The notes beneath the pieces were generated by a model, which saw nothing but the letters and a program-made list of their open reading frames with translations, did no database searches and was not told the origin of the DNA. From Arthrobacter oryzae (lineage in GTDB: Bacteria > Actinomycetota > Actinomycetes > Actinomycetales > Micrococcaceae): a DNA stretch of 64,000 nt. The translations under genes were made by a program, and so were the position numbers. Location: positions 151,042-215,041 of the forward strand of contig NZ_RBIR01000007.1 in assembly GCF_003634095.1 (NCBI RefSeq). Reading direction: 5' to 3'. Positions 8,740-17,281 of the stretch are shown piece by piece; position 1 is the first letter of the stretch; each line of letters opens with the position of its first letter.

Positions 8740-9836
8740 TCATCCAGTTTCGAGCGGACCAGGTTCGCGATGTAGTCAGAGGCCTGGTCCGCGGACCAGG
8801 CTGCCGGCAGCCGGAGCAGCCAGCAGGGAACGTCTTCCAGGGCCCGGCGCACCACGGCGGCCTTCTGCCCGAAATGCTCCTCCAGGGGGACGAGGCTGGT
8901 GGCGCCCAAAGCCTCCACGAGCCGCCGAGACACCATGGGCAGCTCCGAATGGAAGTTGCCGACGATCCGGGACGTCATCCACTCCGCGCTTCGTGCCTCC
9001 AGCCGGGCGTCGGCACCGTCAAAGCGTTCGAGGAAGATGGCCAGCTGGGCCGGCGCCGCCGAAGAAATCCGCTCGGCACCGAAGACGTGCTCGGGCTGAA
9101 CCATGCGGTGCTCAGGGGACCAGCGCCGGGTGAACGCGGCCGTTTTCGGGTAGCGGACGATGACGGGATGAACCGCCGTTGCCAGGTGGGCCACGGGAGT
9201 TGTGAGCCATCCGGGGGCCAGCGGCTTGCGCGTCCCCCGGAACATGTCCGGGTAAATAGCCCGGTGGTGGGGTTTGATGAACATCGGTTTGGCGTAGCCC
9301 ATGAGCATTCCGCCGGCGCCCATGAAGGCCCAGTCGTCTGCCATGAAGCGCACGTCGTGCATCGCAACCAGCTTCGCCACCGTGCTCGTCTTCCCGACGC
9401 CGCCCCAGGCCGGCAGCAGGACCCCGGAGCCGCGGAAGTCCACTACCGCGGCATGGATCATTGCCGTCTCGTCCCGGACACACAGACGATCCAGCAGCGG
9501 AATCACCGAGGTGAGAAGCTCGCCGGCGCCTTCGACCCGGTAGCCGTCCTTCGTCTCCATGATCTGAACGCGGTCGGCCGGGATGTACAGGGAATCCCCC
9601 GTGAAACGGTACGCATCCTCCGCGTGCGACTGGCCGGAGACCGGTGATACTTTGCCGCCGATGCTGATCCGACGTGGCGCGCGCGACTCCCCGAGGAAGG
9701 GCGCGAACATATCCCGCAGCTGCGGTTCACCCGGCGTCCCGGCCTCCACATCTATCCCCACGATCCCGTGGACGTCGAAGGAGGCCCCTGCCGAAGCACT
9801 GGTCGGCTGTTTCACGTCGCGTTCAGACTGGCTCAT
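8736..9836 (-). CDS. HPr-kinase-like P-loop protein of a glycan cluster
   Basis: A 366-residue cytoplasmic protein. It has a Walker A loop (WGGVGKTSTVAKL, about residues 160-170) followed by an Asp pair (RFMADDWAFMG), the arrangement found in HPr Ser kinase/phosphorylase and its many paralogues. The N-terminal ~130 residues do not look like the HprK regulatory domain. Such HprK-like ATPases recur in actinobacterial polysaccharide and peptide clusters; their substrates are mostly unknown. It is coupled by a 4-base overlap to the glycosyltransferase-flippase fusion, which hints at phosphorylation-based control of export or assembly. No HPr gene is nearby, so a carbohydrate-uptake role is unlikely. 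Confidence 0.65.
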   Translation of the reverse strand: MSQSERDVKQPTSASAGASFDVHGIVGIDVEAGTPGEPQLRDMFAPFLGESRAPRRISIGGKVSPVSGQSHAEDAYRFTGDSLYIPADRVQIMETKDGYRVEGAGELLTSVIPLLDRLCVRDETAMIHAAVVDFRGSGVLLPAWGGVGKTSTVAKLVAMHDVRFMADDWAFMGAGGMLMGYAKPMFIKPHHRAIYPDMFRGTRKPLAPGWLTTPVAHLATAVHPVIVRYPKTAAFTRRWSPEHRMVQPEHVFGAERISSAAPAQLAIFLERFDGADARLEARSAEWMTSRIVGNFHSELPMVSRRLVEALGATSLVPLEEHFGQKAAVVRRALEDVPCWLLRLPAAWSADQASDYIANLVRSKLDE

Positions 9837-9901
9837 AGTCCAAGCTTTCTGGGTTTGGGGTGCTGCGGTCAGGTGGATCCGGTTGCAGGCGCTGCACCAG
9901 G

Positions 9902-9946
9902 CGGTGTGTGAAGAGACGGTGAGTGAAAAAGCGGTGTGGGAAGACG
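9902..9946. repeat. Three tandem 15-bp repeats in an operon spacer
   Basis: Three consecutive imperfect 15-base units (CGGTGTGTGAAGAGA, CGGTGAGTGAAAAAG, CGGTGTGGGAAGACG) fill the middle of the 144-base spacer between the glycosyltransferase ending at 9981 and the HprK-like gene starting at 9836. The spacer is the largest gap in an otherwise tight operon. The unit length is a multiple of three, but no convincing gene reads through it. Confidence 0.75.
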
Positions 9947-9980
9947 GATTGTGCGGGGACGGGCATCCCTTCCAAGAGGT

Positions 9981-10979
9981 TCACTGGACTTCCCTCCAGG
10001 GATCTTCTGGCGACGCCGGGACGGGTTTTTGCGGGACGGGCGCGTTGGGCAGGCGCCTGCCGCGGACATAGCCGGTAGCGGTGGCGGCGAGCACGGCGAT
10101 GATGGCTGCCGCGCGGCCGATGCCGGCCCGGTCCTCGCCGCGGAGCCAGCTGCCGACACCGGCAAACACCGCCCTGGGCAGGATCTGCCGGACGTAGCGG
10201 CGTTCCGGGCCCAGTGCCCGCTTGTGGCCGACCACCTTGCTGACCTGAGCCTTGGATATTCCTTCGGCCCAGGAACGTGTAAGCATGTAGCGCAGGGTGC
10301 CCCGGCCGGCCGGAACGTGATGGTGGACCAGGGCCGCGGGCTCGTAGACCACCCGTGACCCGGGGGCTCCGATCACCGCGCGGATGCACAGCTCGGTCTC
10401 CTCGCAGCCGAACGGAACGGCGTCCTGGCGTCCCAGCGCCGTGTTGAAACCGCCAACACGGTCCAGGACCTCGGCCCGGAAGGACATATTCGCGCCAATG
10501 AGGTTGCGGACCTCGGCGGCGACTTTGGGCATTCCCCGGTACGTGCAGCCGACAATCCAGTCGAGCTCGCTGGCGAAATGGCCTGGCCGCCCGGCTTCCC
10601 AGAGCGGTTCCACCCGGCCGCCCACAGCAAGGACATCGGGATCGTCGTACAGGGCAACCAGCCGTTCAAGCCAATCCGGCTCGGCTTCGGCGTCGTCGTC
10701 GAGGAACGCCACGATCTCTGCCTTGGCGACGGCGGTTCCGGTATTCCGGGCTCCGGAGAGGCCTTTGGCACCGTTGTTCTCCACAATCACTGCGTCCGGG
10801 ACGGTGAAGATCAGGCGCTTGTAGAGGTCCACGTTGTAATCGACGACGACGATCGTCTGCTTGGGCGGGACGCTCTGGGTGCGGACCGAGTCGAGGGCGG
10901 CCATGAGCAGGTCCCAACGGTCCTCCGAGTACGAGCAGATGACCACAGATGCCGCCGGCAAACCGGAGTGCTCGGACAT
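9981..10979 (-). CDS. Family 2 glycosyltransferase with C-terminal membrane anchor
   Basis: A 332-residue GT2 enzyme. The start at 10979 has GGGTGAG five bases upstream and is one base after the previous stop. Visible parts are the nucleotide-binding strand (ASVVICSYSEDRW), FLDDDAEAEPDWLERL as the DxD region, an acceptor segment (NLIGANMSFRAEVLDRVGGF) and the CEETELCIR motif that carries the catalytic acidic residue. A hydrophobic stretch near the C terminus (AAIIAVLAATATGYV) probably anchors it to the membrane. It likely adds a sugar to a lipid-linked glycan made by this cluster. Confidence 0.85.
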   Translation of the reverse strand: MSEHSGLPAASVVICSYSEDRWDLLMAALDSVRTQSVPPKQTIVVVDYNVDLYKRLIFTVPDAVIVENNGAKGLSGARNTGTAVAKAEIVAFLDDDAEAEPDWLERLVALYDDPDVLAVGGRVEPLWEAGRPGHFASELDWIVGCTYRGMPKVAAEVRNLIGANMSFRAEVLDRVGGFNTALGRQDAVPFGCEETELCIRAVIGAPGSRVVYEPAALVHHHVPAGRGTLRYMLTRSWAEGISKAQVSKVVGHKRALGPERRYVRQILPRAVFAGVGSWLRGEDRAGIGRAAAIIAVLAATATGYVRGRRLPNAPVPQKPVPASPEDPWREVQ

Positions 10980-10980
10980 T

Positions 10981-11844
10981 CTACTCACCCGCCCGGAGGC
11001 CAAGAACGCTGCTCGGATCGGTGGGAACATGCGGGAACACCAGGTTTGGATACTTGTACTTGACCCGTCGCAAGGCCTCGGGGCGGGCTCCGGCGGTCGG
11101 CGCCTCCCAGCTCACCCGCTCGCGGGCAAGAGTGCGCAGAACCCTCCATCCGTCCCGGAACGTGTGCAGATTCGACTGGCCGGAGATGCGGGAAAGCTCA
11201 TGGCTGGGAACCTCGGCAATGCGCAGGCCGGCCCTGGAGGCTCGCACAATCAGTTCCGTTTCTATCTCGAAACCGTCCGACTTCAATTCCAGGATGTCGA
11301 CGCATTCACGGCGGAGCGCGATGTAGCCGTAGCAAAGGTCCGAGTAGTCGCTGTGGAGGACGGCGTTGGCCAGGAGGGTGAGCGCCTTGTTTCCCCCGCT
11401 GCGCAGCCAGGTGAGATCATCTGAGCCGCCGCCCGTCACATATCGGGATCCTTTGACGAAGTCGTACTCGTGCTGGAGCGGAGTCACCAGCCAGCCGATT
11501 TCCTGGGGATCCATGCTGCCGTCGCCGTCAAGCATGACGATGATGTCCCCTGAGGCCGCCGCGAATCCGGCACGCACCGCGTTTCCCTTGCCGGGGCGCG
11601 TTTCCGCCACCACCACCACGTCCAGGCGCAGGGCCCGGGCGACATCGACGGTTGCGTCCAGGGAACGACCGTCAACAATTACCACCTCATCCACATATGA
11701 GGGCATACGCCGCAGAACCCACGGCAGGTTCATCGCCTCGTTCAAAGTGGGAATTACCACGCTGACGGACGGGTTTGCCGGCGGAGGCGCCGTTTGAGGA
11801 CGCACGTTCGGCTTGAGATTCGGGATGGACACTGGCCTCACCAC
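10981..11844 (-). CDS. Polyprenyl-phosphate-type family 2 glycosyltransferase (DPM1-like)
   Basis: A 287-residue GT2 protein of the dolichol/polyprenyl-phosphate sugar synthase type. It has SVVIPTLNEAMNLPWVL at the N-terminal fold, EVVIVDGRSLDATVDVA, an unusually clear MLDGDGSMDPQEI metal site, and GSRYVTGGGSDD. It has no transmembrane tail. It probably starts the glycan pathway by charging a polyprenyl phosphate with a sugar. The GTG at 11844 is the first gene of the minus-strand operon; a second GTG at about 11835 is an alternative start. It is divergent from the GH16-like gene across an AT-rich 198-base region that should hold both promoters. Confidence 0.85.
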   Translation of the reverse strand: MVRPVSIPNLKPNVRPQTAPPPANPSVSVVIPTLNEAMNLPWVLRRMPSYVDEVVIVDGRSLDATVDVARALRLDVVVVAETRPGKGNAVRAGFAAASGDIIVMLDGDGSMDPQEIGWLVTPLQHEYDFVKGSRYVTGGGSDDLTWLRSGGNKALTLLANAVLHSDYSDLCYGYIALRRECVDILELKSDGFEIETELIVRASRAGLRIAEVPSHELSRISGQSNLHTFRDGWRVLRTLARERVSWEAPTAGARPEALRRVKYKYPNLVFPHVPTDPSSVLGLRAGE

Positions 11845-11992
11845 TCAATGACGTATTCTCTGCTCGTCTCAACTGCAGCGCTTCCCGGCCCTACCAACCC
11901 GGAAATTAGACCCAATGCTGACGCTGATCAGTTATCGACAACTTAGTTGTTACCCCAGGCTTAAATACTGGTCACGGCACCTTGCGTTAACC

Positions 11993-12021
11993 TTGGATTA
12001 ACTTGAACATTCAATTAAAAT
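11993..12021 (+). promoter_or_regulatory. Candidate housekeeping promoter of the GH16-like gene
   Basis: TTGGAT (11993-11998) and TAAAAT (12016-12021) are separated by exactly 17 bases in the AT-rich divergent region. A transcript starting near 12028 would have a leader of about 15 bases before the ATG at 12043. This is motif reading only; no start site has been measured. Confidence 0.5.
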
Positions 12022-12042
12022 CGCCGCGAAATCGTTGATGAG

Positions 12043-13164
12043 ATGATGCCTCCGTGCCAGACTGGCCGGATGCGAACACCCGTTCATAGGGGGAGCGTGC
12101 CGGGAGGCCGCCGGCGTCCCCTCCCCTCCCGGATCATGCTTGTTCCCGCCATCGTGCTGGTCACGACGCTGGTGGGGTGTGGGGCGGATGCCGGTCCAGC
12201 GGGCGAGCGGCCGATGTTCACGTCCCGTTCGGCGTTGCCGGCGGATCCGTCAGCCACGCCGGACGCCGCAACCCAGTCCCCTGGCCCCCAGGCTGCCGTG
12301 CCCGGCGGGACTGCAATGCCCAGCCAGGCCGCGGAGGCCGGTGACGGGTCGGCGGCTCCGCCGGCGCCGGGCAGCGGGAGTGCGCCGCAGGCGGGGCCAG
12401 CGCCGCTTTCGGCCCGCACCACAGATGTGAAAATGACCGGTGACCTGCCCGGCTGGAAACAGGTCTTCGTCGAGGACTTCTCTGCCGGTGACGTCCCGCT
12501 CGGCGGCTTCCCCGGCCCGCTCTACAGCGCCAAGTGGAGCGCCGGCTACAAAGACGGGACGCCGGACACCGCCGCGCAGCGCAGCGGCAAAAAGGCGCGC
12601 TCCGGCTACTACCCGTCGAAAGTTCTCAGCGTCCGCAACGGGGCCCTGGACTGGTACCTGCACTCGGAAAACGGGATCTCGATGGGGGCGGCACCGACGC
12701 CCAGGATCCCCAACGCCAGCTCCAACCCGCCGCGCGCCAACAGCCTGCTCCACGGCCGGTACTCGGTCCGGTACCGGGGCGACGCCATCGCCGGATTCAA
12801 GACGGCCTGGCTTCTGTGGCCGGACAGCGGCGTGTGGCCACGTGATGGCGAGGTGGATTTCCCCGAAGGGGACCTGGCCAGCATCATTTACGGCGCTGCA
12901 CATTTCGCCCGGAACGGCAGGGACGCGTTCGAGAAACTGGATTCGGACCAGTACGTGACATCGTGGCACGTGGCCACGATGGAGTGGAGTCCCGGCCGGA
13001 TTGAGTTCTTCCTGGACGGCCAGTCCTTGGGGGTCAGCACCAAGGCGCCCAAGACGCCCATGCACCTGATCCTGCAGACCGAGTCCTGCCTGACCGGCTG
13101 CCCGGCCCCGGCGGCGCGGGGCCACCTTTCGCTCGACTGGATCAGCGTCTGGGTGCCGGCCTGA
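12043..13164 (+). CDS. GH16-like glycan hydrolase, secreted lipoprotein
   Basis: A 373-residue protein. The signal region ends in a lipobox (TTLVGC, Cys near residue 46), then about 80 residues of Ala/Pro/Ser-rich linker, then a family 16 glycoside hydrolase-like domain. The GH16 catalytic signature E-x-D-x-x-E is visible as EVDFPE at about residues 270-275 (nucleophile and acid/base glutamates), and 'WHVATMEWSPGRIEFFLDGQ' is the typical C-terminal strand pair. It probably trims or remodels the glycan made by the neighbouring operon, as ExsH- or beta-glucanase-like enzymes do. Alternative start: ATG 12070. Confidence 0.85.
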   Translation: MMPPCQTGRMRTPVHRGSVPGGRRRPLPSRIMLVPAIVLVTTLVGCGADAGPAGERPMFTSRSALPADPSATPDAATQSPGPQAAVPGGTAMPSQAAEAGDGSAAPPAPGSGSAPQAGPAPLSARTTDVKMTGDLPGWKQVFVEDFSAGDVPLGGFPGPLYSAKWSAGYKDGTPDTAAQRSGKKARSGYYPSKVLSVRNGALDWYLHSENGISMGAAPTPRIPNASSNPPRANSLLHGRYSVRYRGDAIAGFKTAWLLWPDSGVWPRDGEVDFPEGDLASIIYGAAHFARNGRDAFEKLDSDQYVTSWHVATMEWSPGRIEFFLDGQSLGVSTKAPKTPMHLILQTESCLTGCPAPAARGHLSLDWISVWVPA

Positions 13165-13203
13165 GCCGAACGCCCGGCGGCAGGTGTGCCCTGGCCGCAG
13201 GTC

Positions 13204-14313
13204 CTACCGGCGGCGCACGGTGAAGGAGTCGGAGAACGTGTATCCGTCTGCGGGAACGAACCGGGCAGCCAGTTCATCCGCCGTGGCCGTGACGTCGAGC
13301 GTCCCGAGGGCGGGATCCCGGTTCCTGCCGGACGTGCTGGCGAAATACCGCATTTCCGGGTCGTCGGCATGTACATCGTAGAGCCCGACACCGCCGACGC
13401 CTACGGTGGCGAACACGGTGCCTGAGCCCTTGACCATGGAGCCGTCGGTATCGGCCAGGCACCCGGAGGTGAAGCTGGCGGGAACGAGTTCCGCGCAGGC
13501 CCCGCCCGTGGCCAGTTGGTGCGTCCGCTGATAGACGTGGTCGTGGCCGGACAGGACGAGGTCCACTTTTTTCTCGATCAGCATGTTGGTGAAGTCCTGC
13601 CCCGCTAGGCAGCCATAATTTCCGATGCTCAGGCAGGGGGTGTGCATGCCCACCACCGTCCACGGGATATTCTGCGACTTGGCCTCGTCGATTGCGTCCG
13701 CGGTCCAGCGCCAGCGTTCGCTGTCCCTGGAATAGTCCAGCGGCTGCCCGTCCCGGAAATCGATGCCGGGGGAGACCAGGATGAAGCGGACAACGGGCTT
13801 CTGCGCGGGGACATCTACCCGCCACTGGGTGCCGTATTCGCCTTGGATGCCCGGCAGTTTGTTGGGCAGGCACTGGACGAATTTCGCAATGTCGCCGTCG
13901 TGGCCGTCGCTCTCGTGGTTTCCGGTCACCAGCTGGTAGGGAAAGTCCCTGCCGAGCCGGGCAGTGACCATGTCGCAGAACTGCTGTTCGATCCCGGCCT
14001 TGTACGCGAAGTCGCCGAGGGCGAGGTTCAGCTGGGGTTCGAGGCCGGCCACGACGTCGAGTACCTTCTTGGCGCCCGTACTGACACCGATGTCCCCCTG
14101 GGCGGTGAAGTGCACCGACCCGGCCGGCAACGGCGCTGCACTGGGCGACGGCCGGCCACCCGATGACGGCGGTGCCGGACTCGACGACGACGGCGTGCCG
14201 GGAACCGGGGACGGTTCCGGCGGCCCGGGCTGGCACGCGGCGAGCAGCAGGGCGATGCTCAGCACCCATGCGCCTGTGGCCGCCTTGCCACGTTTCCCCA
14301 GGGACCTGGCCAC
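13204..14313 (-). CDS. Secreted metallophosphoesterase lipoprotein
   Basis: A 369-residue exported phosphoesterase. The lipobox is LLLAAC (Cys near residue 27), followed by a Pro/Ser-rich linker. The calcineurin-like metal motifs appear in order: QGDIGVSTGA, LALGDFAYKAG, VTGNHESDGHDGD, VGMHTPC and LSGHDHVYQRTHQ (GDx, GDx, GNHE, H and GHxH). The architecture resembles purple-acid-phosphatase-like enzymes that release phosphate from extracellular esters. Substrate is unknown. It converges with the GH16-like gene, with 39 bases between the stops. Both exported proteins probably sit on the cell surface. Confidence 0.88.
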   Translation of the reverse strand: MARSLGKRGKAATGAWVLSIALLLAACQPGPPEPSPVPGTPSSSSPAPPSSGGRPSPSAAPLPAGSVHFTAQGDIGVSTGAKKVLDVVAGLEPQLNLALGDFAYKAGIEQQFCDMVTARLGRDFPYQLVTGNHESDGHDGDIAKFVQCLPNKLPGIQGEYGTQWRVDVPAQKPVVRFILVSPGIDFRDGQPLDYSRDSERWRWTADAIDEAKSQNIPWTVVGMHTPCLSIGNYGCLAGQDFTNMLIEKKVDLVLSGHDHVYQRTHQLATGGACAELVPASFTSGCLADTDGSMVKGSGTVFATVGVGGVGLYDVHADDPEMRYFASTSGRNRDPALGTLDVTATADELAARFVPADGYTFSDSFTVRRR

Positions 14314-14630
14314 GATTCCTCACATCATTTGGTCGATCGGGATTGTGCGGGTGAAGCTGTGCACAGAATCCCGTGAACACGGGTGATTGCCCGGCATTTA
14401 CAGGCCAGACTAGCCCGGCCCTGGAACGATGGCCAGAGTAGCCCGTGCCCGGATGCGGGCCGCAGGCATGGGCTGCGGCCCGCATGTCCAGCCCGGCGGA
14501 AGACTCCGCGCCCCGCGTCAAGGGCCGGCGGGACCTAGCCCGGGACGGGCTTCCTCGTTAGCATGCAGGGTGGGGGAATACCCCGATTGTCCCGGCGGGA
14601 CAGGCCCGCCCGTGCTCGAAGGAGACCATT
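14314..14630. other. 317-base divergent intergenic region with a 13-bp hairpin
   Basis: This region separates the metallophosphoesterase and YceI genes and must hold both promoters; I could not pick convincing -35/-10 pairs. Its one clear structure is a perfect 13-bp inverted repeat (ATGCGGGCCGCAG at 14453-14465, complement at 14473-14485) with a 7-base loop. No T-tract follows, so an operator or RNA leader structure is more likely than a terminator. Confidence 0.5.
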
Positions 14631-15182
14631 GTGACTCTGCCCGAAGGCTTGACCCCCGGAGTGTGGACGCTGGACATGTCCCACAGTGAAGTCGGCTTCA
14701 GCGTCCGCCATGCGGGCATCAGCAAGGTCCGGGGGCGGTTCAATGAGGCCACCGCCGAGGCCAGGGTGCGCGAGTCCCTCGCGGATGCCAGCCTGCACGC
14801 CACGGTGAAGACGGCCAGCTTCGACTCCGGGGACGCCAACCGCGACGGGCACGTCCGCGGTCCGGACTTCTTCGACGTCGAGAAGTACCCCGACATGACG
14901 TTCCGGGCCACCGGGATCCGTGGCGAAGGGGAGGACTACGTGCTGACCGGCGAACTGACGATCCGTGACACCACCAAGACCGTGGAACTCGAGGTCGAGT
15001 ACACGGGCGTCGCGGTGGACCCCTTCGGCGCTACCCGGGCCGGATTCAGCGCCGAGGCGGACATCAGCCGGAAAGAATTCGGCCTGACCTGGAACGCCGC
15101 CCTCGCCGCCGGCGGGCTGCTGGTCAGCGACAAGGTAAAGATCAATGTTGAGGCCGCCATGGTGAAGCAGGCCGATACCTAG
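14631..15182 (+). CDS. YceI family protein
   Basis: A 183-residue YceI-domain protein beginning at GTG 14631 behind a strong AAGGAG (14619-14624). The lipocalin-like barrel signatures are present: WTLDMSHSEVGFSVRHAGISKV at the start (given here across its first strand), 'DFFDVEKYPDMTF' in the middle and 'FGLTWN' near the end. YceI proteins bind isoprenoid or other amphiphilic molecules; E. coli YceI is periplasmic, but this one has no signal peptide and is expected in the cytoplasm, as is usual in actinobacteria. Function in this organism is unknown. Confidence 0.9.
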   Translation: MTLPEGLTPGVWTLDMSHSEVGFSVRHAGISKVRGRFNEATAEARVRESLADASLHATVKTASFDSGDANRDGHVRGPDFFDVEKYPDMTFRATGIRGEGEDYVLTGELTIRDTTKTVELEVEYTGVAVDPFGATRAGFSAEADISRKEFGLTWNAALAAGGLLVSDKVKINVEAAMVKQADT

Positions 15183-15260
15183 GAGCCGTGACGAAAGTCA
15201 GCGAAATGATCCCGGCCCCTCCCTAGGTCCAATGTCACTCCCACGGGCGAGAATGGATTC

Positions 15261-15674
15261 ATGAAGACACTCCTGAACATCATCTGGCTGATCTTTGGCG
15301 GGCTTTGGCTGGCCCTCGGATACTTCTTTGCCGGCATCATCTGCTGCCTGCTGATAGTCACCATTCCGTGGGGCCTGGCCTCCTTCCGCATCGCGTCCTT
15401 CACCCTGTGGCCATTCGGCCGCATGGTGGTGGACAAGCCGGGCGGAAGCGGTGTCTTTACCCTGCTGGGCAACGTCATCTGGCTGCTTGTGGCGGGCATC
15501 TGGATCGCCATCGGGCACGTTGTCACTGCCTTCGCGATGGCCATCACCATCATCGGCATCCCGCTGGCCATCGCCAACCTCAAGCTCATCCCGGTCTCGC
15601 TGATGCCGCTGGGCAAGCAGATCGTTCCGAGCAATACGCCGTTTGTGCCGACCTACGTCCACGGCCGCCGCTAG
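15261..15674 (+). CDS. YccF domain inner-membrane protein
   Basis: A 137-residue membrane protein made of two tandem YccF domains: residues about 5-55 (NIIWLIFGGLWLALGY through TLWPFGR) and 71-120 (NVIWLLVAGIWIAIGH through LMPLGK). The internal duplication is visible by eye. Each half has two hydrophobic segments. The E. coli YccF is of similar length and unknown function. The gene is 78 bases after YceI and is probably transcribed alone or with it. Confidence 0.9.
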   Translation: MKTLLNIIWLIFGGLWLALGYFFAGIICCLLIVTIPWGLASFRIASFTLWPFGRMVVDKPGGSGVFTLLGNVIWLLVAGIWIAIGHVVTAFAMAITIIGIPLAIANLKLIPVSLMPLGKQIVPSNTPFVPTYVHGRR

Positions 15675-15732
15675 GGCTGTGGTGCAGGCGGGGCGGCCCT
15701 GCTGTCATTTCTAAGGAATCCGGGAGGGGATC

Positions 15733-16206
15733 ATGAGCGAACTGGCGTCGGGCGACACAGACCTGATGCTGGTGATCGTCCGCGAGTTCAGGGCACCTGT
15801 CCAGGTGGTGTGGTCTGCATTGACGGACCCGGACCAGGCACCGCGGTGGTGGGGTCCGCGCGGTTTCCACGTTCCGCGTGAGAGTATCGACGCCGACCTT
15901 GAAGTCGGCGGCCTGTACCGCGCCTGCATGGTCCAGGACAGCACCGGGGAGGAATTCTGGTGGAGCGGAGTGCACACCGACATCGAGCCGCCGCAGCTGT
16001 TCGTGTTCACCCATGCCTGGGATAAACCGGACGGCACCCGCGGGTTCGAGACCGAGGTGACCATCCGGTTGGATGAGATCGACGGCGGCACCCAGATGAC
16101 GTTCACGCAGGGCCCGTTCGACTCAGCAGCCAGCCGGGACCGCCACGGCGAGGGCTGGCGTGAATCGTTCGACAGGCTGGCCGATCACCTCAGCGTTGCC
16201 GCCTGA
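15733..16206 (+). CDS. SRPBCC (AHSA1-type) domain protein
   Basis: A 157-residue START/Bet v1-fold protein of the activator-of-Hsp90-like group found widely in actinobacteria. The family pattern is clear: IVREFRAPVQVVWSALTDPDQ near the start (key residues F, V, W, T-D-P), 'RWWGPRGF', 'RACMVQDSTGEEFWWSGVH' and the C-terminal helix 'GWRESFDRLADHL'. GGGAG precedes the ATG by about six bases. These proteins bind small hydrophobic ligands; no substrate can be assigned. No operon partner is close on this strand. Confidence 0.88.
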   Translation: MSELASGDTDLMLVIVREFRAPVQVVWSALTDPDQAPRWWGPRGFHVPRESIDADLEVGGLYRACMVQDSTGEEFWWSGVHTDIEPPQLFVFTHAWDKPDGTRGFETEVTIRLDEIDGGTQMTFTQGPFDSAASRDRHGEGWRESFDRLADHLSVAA

Positions 16207-16242
16207 GCGCCGGCGGCTGCCGACACTCAGCCGGCCTGCCGG

Positions 16243-17112
16243 TTACGCGAGCTCGCCTTGGAGGTTCCGGCGGGCCGCCTCCATCCACAGTTCGCGGCCG
16301 CGGTCGGTATGGAAGAGCGGATCAAGCTGCAGCAGCCGGCGGACCACCGCGGCGCGGCCGGCGGCGAAGTCGGCGTCGCCGATGTGCGCGAAGTCTTCCC
16401 TGACCGCGGCCCGGTAGCGGGCGTAAGCCTCCGGGGCCCCGCCAAGGACGGAGAGATCGGCGTCGCTGAGCAGGGCGCCGGCGTCGTCGCCGGGCTCCGG
16501 GCAGTGGTCCGCCGTCAGCAGCACCAGGCGCACCACCTCGTCCACCTCGGCGGCAGGAAGGTCTGCATGCCGGAGCCGGTCCTGGGCCAGGCGGGCCGAC
16601 TCGTCCTCGTCCTGGCCTGCGACGCCGCGGTAGACGGCGTCGTGGAACCACGCGGCCAGGACCACGTGCCGGGGCGCGCCGGCCGGCTCGCACAGCCGGT
16701 CCAGAGCCTCCAGCACGGCCAGCAGATGGGTGCGGCCGTGGTATTTCCGGTTCTCCTCGCCCCAGCGGTCCATCAGATCCAGGAAGAGGGCGTCGTGGCC
16801 CGGCAGCGTCTCGTTCCAGCGGTTCAGGAGCGGGACCCGGAGGGCCTTTCCACGTCGTCGGGCCGGGATTCGAAGGCCGCTCGCAATCAGCTTGCGGACC
16901 AGGACCCGGCCTTCCACGGGGATGGCCCCGGCGGTCACCAGGGCCGCGTGCCGGGACTCGGGAACGTCATAATGGTCGCCGTCGAACGCCCGATCGGGGA
17001 TGCCGGCAGCGGCAGCGAAGGCGTGCAGCTCATCAAGCGAGGTGTCGGACACCAGATGGGAAAAGTGCGTTCCGTGGGCAGGCCAGAGAGGGGGATCGAC
17101 ATAGACGGCCAT
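16243..17112 (-). CDS. DUF4031 domain protein with C-terminal HD-like domain
   Basis: A 289-residue two-domain protein. The N terminus (MAVYVDPPLWPAHGT, then FSHLVSD and DHYDVPE) is the DUF4031 domain, usually about 80 residues. The second domain (residues about 120-285) has the HD-phosphohydrolase-like arrangement: YHGRTHLLAVLE, 'AAWFHDAVYRG' (the His-Asp pair) and 'LTADH'. Such proteins may hydrolyse a nucleotide or phosphoester, but no substrate is known to me. It ends 36 bases from the convergent SRPBCC gene. Confidence 0.82.
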   Translation of the reverse strand: MAVYVDPPLWPAHGTHFSHLVSDTSLDELHAFAAAAGIPDRAFDGDHYDVPESRHAALVTAGAIPVEGRVLVRKLIASGLRIPARRRGKALRVPLLNRWNETLPGHDALFLDLMDRWGEENRKYHGRTHLLAVLEALDRLCEPAGAPRHVVLAAWFHDAVYRGVAGQDEDESARLAQDRLRHADLPAAEVDEVVRLVLLTADHCPEPGDDAGALLSDADLSVLGGAPEAYARYRAAVREDFAHIGDADFAAGRAAVVRRLLQLDPLFHTDRGRELWMEAARRNLQGELA

Positions 17113-17231
17113 GGTGGAAGTCTAACGCCGCCCGCGGCACGCGGGGCCGGGCCGCGGGCATCTGCGCGCTGCGGACCGGGCCACGCAGCGACGGTTGTCC
17201 CGGCGTCGTCAAGCTGCCTCAGGGTTGTTTA

Positions 17232-17272
17232 TGCGGTAAATAATCCGTTCCAAAACCGCAAATGAGGATTAT
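17232..17272. promoter_or_regulatory. Two interleaved inverted repeats before the molybdate operon
   Basis: TGCGGT (17232-17237) pairs with ACCGCA (17255-17260), and ATAATCC (17240-17246) pairs with GGATTAT (17266-17272), so the arms interleave. The segment is more AT-rich than its surroundings and ends 9 bases before the regulator start. It could be a two-site operator for the adjacent HTH-Mop protein or a pseudoknot-capable leader. Binding is inference. Confidence 0.45.
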
Positions 17273-17281
17273 CATGGAGAT

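Noticed and set aside
9823..10389. 188-residue minus-strand frame over the glycosyltransferase end
   Set aside because: It overlaps the clearly coding GT2 gene in another frame; its FFTHR-type repeats come from the 15-bp tandem repeats.
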